A DNA stretch of 64,000 nucleotides, taken from assembly GCF_050611725.1 (NCBI RefSeq), contig NZ_JBODJB010000001.1, positions 1,984,001-2,048,000 on the forward strand, in the 5' to 3' direction. Source of the DNA: Ferruginibacter sp050611725. Its GTDB lineage: Bacteria > Bacteroidota > Bacteroidia > Chitinophagales > Chitinophagaceae. Shown here piece by piece: positions 61,004 through 64,000 of this stretch (positions are counted from its first letter, which is position 1; each line of letters begins with the position of its first letter). The position numbers and the translations under genes are program-made. Under the pieces are notes generated by a model that made no database searches, was not told the origin of the DNA, and saw nothing but the letters and a program-made list of their open reading frames with translations.

Positions 61004-61741
61004 CTATTTTTCTATCGCTCCATATTCCTGTATCCACCATTTAGATTTCATAACAGGCGGTCGGGTGTAATAACAGGCAACATGCGTCCATTCAGCATTG
61101 AGTGTATTATATCGATGCCCATAACCGGGTATGCCCGTGTCAACCAATAATTGTAATACAATCGTTCTTACATCGGCATCGCTATTGTAAGCAATGTTCT
61201 CATTGCCGGTTCTCATCTTCGGAGAATATTTTGTAACCCTTTCCCATGGCCAGGAACCATCTCTGCCCTGATGGTTCACATTGTTTGTAGGACCTTGGTC
61301 CTTGGCATGTTTAATACATGCATTGTAAATGCCTTCATCTGGGAGTAAAATTGATAATGGTTTCATCTTCAACAATGAATCGTATAAAGTTTGACAGGCT
61401 TTTACTTCTTCTTCGTTGATGTAATGCCAGGTGGTATCTACTTTTGAAGGTTTGTTATTAACATACGATGTGGTTAGAGAATAGTTGGCGTCTCCTTTGC
61501 CATATTCTTTCAGATTTCTGAGTGCTCCGTCTAACATAGGTTTTACAAATTCTTTGGCGTAACGTGGCGGATCAGAACGGAGCCTGTTCAATTCGTAGAT
61601 CATTTCTCTTTCTTGCGGTTCCATGTATTTGCAGTCTTTTGCTGTGTTTAGCTTTTCATTTTTCCACAGGGTATCCTGTGCCTTTGTCTGTAGTGAAACA
61701 CATGCAAAAATTAAAATCAACGATACTGAATATATTTTCAT
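61004..61741 (-). CDS. Secreted CAP-domain (SCP-like) protein
   Basis: From the ATG at 61741 the product has 245 residues: a signal peptide ending in TKAQ (residue 22), then a CAP/PR-1 domain. NRLRSDPPRYAKEFV is the first helix, CIKHAKDQG and NHQGRDGSWPWERV carry conserved His and Trp, TGNENIAY is the signature, and GYGHRYNTLNAEWTHVACYY ends the domain. Bacterial CAP proteins are extracellular and mostly of unknown role. A 23-residue longer start at 61810 lacks a good signal peptide. The frameshifted gene follows. Confidence 0.83.
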   Translation of the reverse strand: MKIYSVSLILIFACVSLQTKAQDTLWKNEKLNTAKDCKYMEPQEREMIYELNRLRSDPPRYAKEFVKPMLDGALRNLKEYGKGDANYSLTTSYVNNKPSKVDTTWHYINEEEVKACQTLYDSLLKMKPLSILLPDEGIYNACIKHAKDQGPTNNVNHQGRDGSWPWERVTKYSPKMRTGNENIAYNSDADVRTIVLQLLVDTGIPGYGHRYNTLNAEWTHVACYYTRPPVMKSKWWIQEYGAIEK

Positions 61742-61834
61742 ATTAGGAATGGTTTCAGATAACTGACATAAATATAATTTTCTAAAAGTTGTGCATACGT
61801 TAAAATTCATATCTTAGAACTCAAAACCACCAAC

Positions 61835-63232
61835 ATGGCTTTAAGCAGAATCTGGAGTGCATTCATTATCATAGCAATTGTTGCTGCATCGATCACCTGT
61901 ATTTTTTCGGAAGGAGGTAATACTGTCTTCAATAAAATAGTGACAGGAAAAGCCGGAGATACAACTCAAACTAAAATTTACGATAGCAGTAATGTTCCGG
62001 CAACAGTACTTACTTCATTGGGTACTGCTTCTACATTTAAAAATGGTGAAAACAGGATCGTCAAAACAACCGATAATAAATACATCACTTATAAAGAACA
62101 AACAGCCGATGGGGTTATAGAAACCTGCAAAGTAGCGGTGAATATTTGTATTGGTTTGATCGGCGTAATGACTTTATTCATGGGCTTTATGGCCATTGCA
62201 GAAAAAGCAGGCGGTATCAATTTATTATCCAGGATCATTGGTCCGTTCTTTTCTAAAATATTTCCCGATCTGCCCAAGGGCCATCCTGCCATGGGGCATA
62301 TGATGATGAATTTTTCTGCTAATTTACTAGGGTTGGATAACGCAGCTACACCATTTGGTATTAAAGCCATGGAGAGCTTGCAGGAGATCAATCCGGATAA
62401 AACCAAGGCGTCTAATTCACAAATAATGTTTTTGTGTTTGCATGCATCGGGATTAACATTGATACCTGTTAGCATCATTGCATTGAGGGCGTCTAAAGCT
62501 GCAAATCCTACTGATATTTTTATTCCCTGTATGATCGCTACGTTTGTTGCTACCATGGCAGCAATGTTCATTGTTTCTTTCAAACAAAAAATAAATGTAT
62601 TTACACCGGTGATAATGGGATGGGTGCTGGGGATATCTTCCATCATTGCATTATTGGTTATATACATTCAATCATTACAATTTGCGGAAGTGCAAATATT
62701 CTCAGGTTTATTGAGCAACGGATTGATACTGTTTATTTTTCTTGCAATTATTCTTGGCGGCTTGTATAAAAAGATAGATATTTTTTCTTCCTTCATTGAT
62801 GGGGCTAAAGGCGGCTTTGAAACAGCGGTTAAGATCATTCCGTATCTAGTTGGAATGTTGGTTGCAATAAGCATGTTGCGAAACAGTGGAGTGTTTGATG
62901 TATTGATCAACGGCATGAAAACTATGTTTGCCGCAATGGGTGCTGATACTCGTTTTGTAGATGGGTTGCCAACTGCCTTAATAAAACCTTTTAGTGGCGG
63001 TGCTGCAAGAGGTATGATGGTAAGTACAATGACCACTTATGGAGCCGATTCATTTGCCGGAAGATTGAGTTGTATTTTACAAGGTTCATCTGATACTACA
63101 TTTTATGTTATTGCCGTTTACTTTGGAGCCGTAGGCATCAAGAATACACGCTATGCAGTAGGAGCTATGCTTCTGGCAGATCTGGTGGGAATTATTACTT
63201 CAATCGGATTGTGTTACTTATTCTTTGGGTAG
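61835..63232 (+). CDS. SpmA/SpmB-like nucleoside-recognition (Gate) fusion membrane protein
   Basis: The 465-residue product has two Gate domains of the type found in spore maturation proteins SpmA (N-terminal half) and SpmB (C-terminal half), fused in one chain. The SpmA part shows MGFMAIAEKAGGINLL, GHPAMGHMMMNFSANLLGLDNAATPFGIKAME and LCLHASGLTLIP; the SpmB part has IDGAKGGFETAVKIIPYLVGMLVAI and GGAARGMMV with ILQGSSDTTFYVIAVYFG. About ten membrane helices. In non-sporulating bacteria the substrate is unknown. It diverges from the CAP gene and converges with the T9SS gene. Confidence 0.85.
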   Translation: MALSRIWSAFIIIAIVAASITCIFSEGGNTVFNKIVTGKAGDTTQTKIYDSSNVPATVLTSLGTASTFKNGENRIVKTTDNKYITYKEQTADGVIETCKVAVNICIGLIGVMTLFMGFMAIAEKAGGINLLSRIIGPFFSKIFPDLPKGHPAMGHMMMNFSANLLGLDNAATPFGIKAMESLQEINPDKTKASNSQIMFLCLHASGLTLIPVSIIALRASKAANPTDIFIPCMIATFVATMAAMFIVSFKQKINVFTPVIMGWVLGISSIIALLVIYIQSLQFAEVQIFSGLLSNGLILFIFLAIILGGLYKKIDIFSSFIDGAKGGFETAVKIIPYLVGMLVAISMLRNSGVFDVLINGMKTMFAAMGADTRFVDGLPTALIKPFSGGAARGMMVSTMTTYGADSFAGRLSCILQGSSDTTFYVIAVYFGAVGIKNTRYAVGAMLLADLVGIITSIGLCYLFFG

Positions 63233-63307
63233 AAAACCATTTAAGAAGTTTAACAGGTTCTTCCAACTTATTAAACTTCTTAAACCTATGTAACATATTA
63301 AACAATC
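63233..63307. repeat. TTTAAAC-type inverted repeat at convergent gene ends
   Basis: TTTAAGAAGTTTAA (63240-63253) and TTAAACTTCTTAAA (63271-63284) are perfect 14-bp arms around a 17-base loop, followed by more TTAAAC words. It may act as a two-way terminator. Confidence 0.65.
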
Positions 63308-64000
63308 TTAATTCGCTTTCAACAATTGAGTTGTCAAAACTTTTCCATCAACGCTCAACTTCAATAAATATTTACCGGCAGCTAAGTAGCTTGTGTTAAC
63401 TGATCTTTGGTAAACACCTTTATCTGCTTTCTCATTTACTACGGAAGAAACCAATTGTCCCTGTGCATTGTAAATATTTAATTTCACTGTTGCTTTAGCA
63501 GGAATGGTATAGCGGATAGTAGTAAACGAATTTGCAGGATTAGGGAATGCTTCGAGTGAAATGGTTTTTGTGTCTAACCCAATTTTTACAATAATAGTAT
63601 TGCTGTAAGAAAATTTGCCATCCAGATCAATTTGTTTCAATCTGTATTGATAAATACCATTCGTAACAGTGTTATCTGTAAAGGAATATTTACTTGCGTT
63701 ATCACTGTTTACAAATCCAACAGATTGCCAGTTATTATTATTGATCAATGCTCTTTCAATATTCCATCCTTTGTTATTCAATTCATTGGCAATATTCCAA
63801 TTCAGCAAAACATTTTTATCATCCGACACTGCATTGAATGAAATTAATTTCACCGGTGTTGTTTCTAAGCCTGCAGCCAAACGATTGAGATATACTTCAA
63901 GCATGGTATAGCCTGTTCCTGCATCTACATTGTTTCTATCTGTTTCATCATTCGGATTTAAACTGTTAGCCAGTTCCCAGTCGTCGGGCATGCCGTCATT
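63308..64000 (-). CDS. C-terminal part of a T9SS-exported protein, probably pectate-lyase-like
   Basis: The frame is open to the window edge, so the N-terminus is missing; at least 230 residues are present. The first visible part, NDGMPDDWELANSLNPND and GYTMLEVYLNRLA, matches the segment that closes many Bacteroidota pectate lyases of family PL1. A fibronectin-like or CBM-like domain (about 55-145; FNAVSDDKNVLLNWNIANE) follows. The last 75 residues are a T9SS type A sorting tail (LEAFPNPANSFTTIRY ... GKYLLKLSVDGKVLTTQLLKAN). Enzyme identity is inferred from the tail only. Confidence 0.75.
   Translation of the reverse strand, partial: NDGMPDDWELANSLNPNDETDRNNVDAGTGYTMLEVYLNRLAAGLETTPVKLISFNAVSDDKNVLLNWNIANELNNKGWNIERALINNNNWQSVGFVNSDNASKYSFTDNTVTNGIYQYRLKQIDLDGKFSYSNTIIVKIGLDTKTISLEAFPNPANSFTTIRYTIPAKATVKLNIYNAQGQLVSSVVNEKADKGVYQRSVNTSYLAAGKYLLKLSVDGKVLTTQLLKAN

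Noticed and set aside
62089..62667. 192-residue antisense frame inside the SpmA/SpmB-like gene
   Set aside because: Its sense partner has strong family motifs; long antisense frames arise from the codon use of membrane proteins.

Overview
The window reads as chromosome of a low-GC member of the Bacteroidota, most likely a Chitinophagaceae-like soil or freshwater aerobe. The evidence is type IX secretion (T9SS) sorting tails, promoter elements of the Bacteroidota form (TAnnTTTG near -7, TTTG near -33), few Shine-Dalgarno sites, an IspH with a family-style N-terminal extension, futalosine-route menaquinone synthesis, a YtxJ-type redox protein and a SusC-like plug module. It is core metabolism rather than a genomic island: there is no prophage, insertion sequence or CRISPR array.

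Layout. 1-9.5 kb holds the 3' end of an unidentified gene, two small exported proteins, mqnE diverging from a nucleoside-type MFS permease, cysM, ispH and a secreted amidohydrolase. 9.6-25.3 kb mixes an outer membrane protein, a dienelactone hydrolase, the methionine pair metX/metZ around an OsmC gene, a hexose-6-phosphate mutarotase, ytxJ with a 37-residue lipoprotein gene, a DEDDh exonuclease, a dolichol-phosphate-mannose-synthase-like glycosyltransferase, a Cys4/plug/T9SS composite protein, xerD, purU-yraN, rnhA with an acyl-CoA carboxylase beta subunit, a DinB protein and tRNA-Lys(CTT).

27.5-37.6 kb is a branched-chain amino acid cluster in one direction: leuA, leuB, ilvD, ilvB, ilvN, a DinB gene, ilvC, ilvA. 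leuC and leuD are not here. It is followed by a nitrogen-assimilation block: gltB, gltD, amtB and an outer-membrane barrel protein. Together these supply glutamate as amino donor and the carbon skeletons for Ile, Val and Leu.

46.7-64 kb holds a GNAT, an NTF2-like protein, the glycolytic pair pfkA-pyk, two exported proteins of unknown role, argS, a MuiA/DUF4139 protein, a YbiT-like ABC-F ATPase, gtrA, dnaK, a frameshifted secreted protein, a CAP-domain protein, a SpmA/SpmB-like fusion and the 3' end of a T9SS-exported protein, probably a pectate lyase-type enzyme.

The unexplained structure is mostly non-coding. Several families of short words (TTTAAACCT, TTTTTAA, GTCCATGG, GATGTACGATT, AAGCTTGTAGC) fill spacers, often as inverted pairs, and one family also lies in frame inside argS. 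Other points worth attention are two palindromes 21 bp apart in the mqnE/MFS promoter region, an ABC-F protein in which one composite ATP site is degenerate in both halves, a nine-base homopolymer frameshift, and the Cys4/membrane/plug/T9SS protein.
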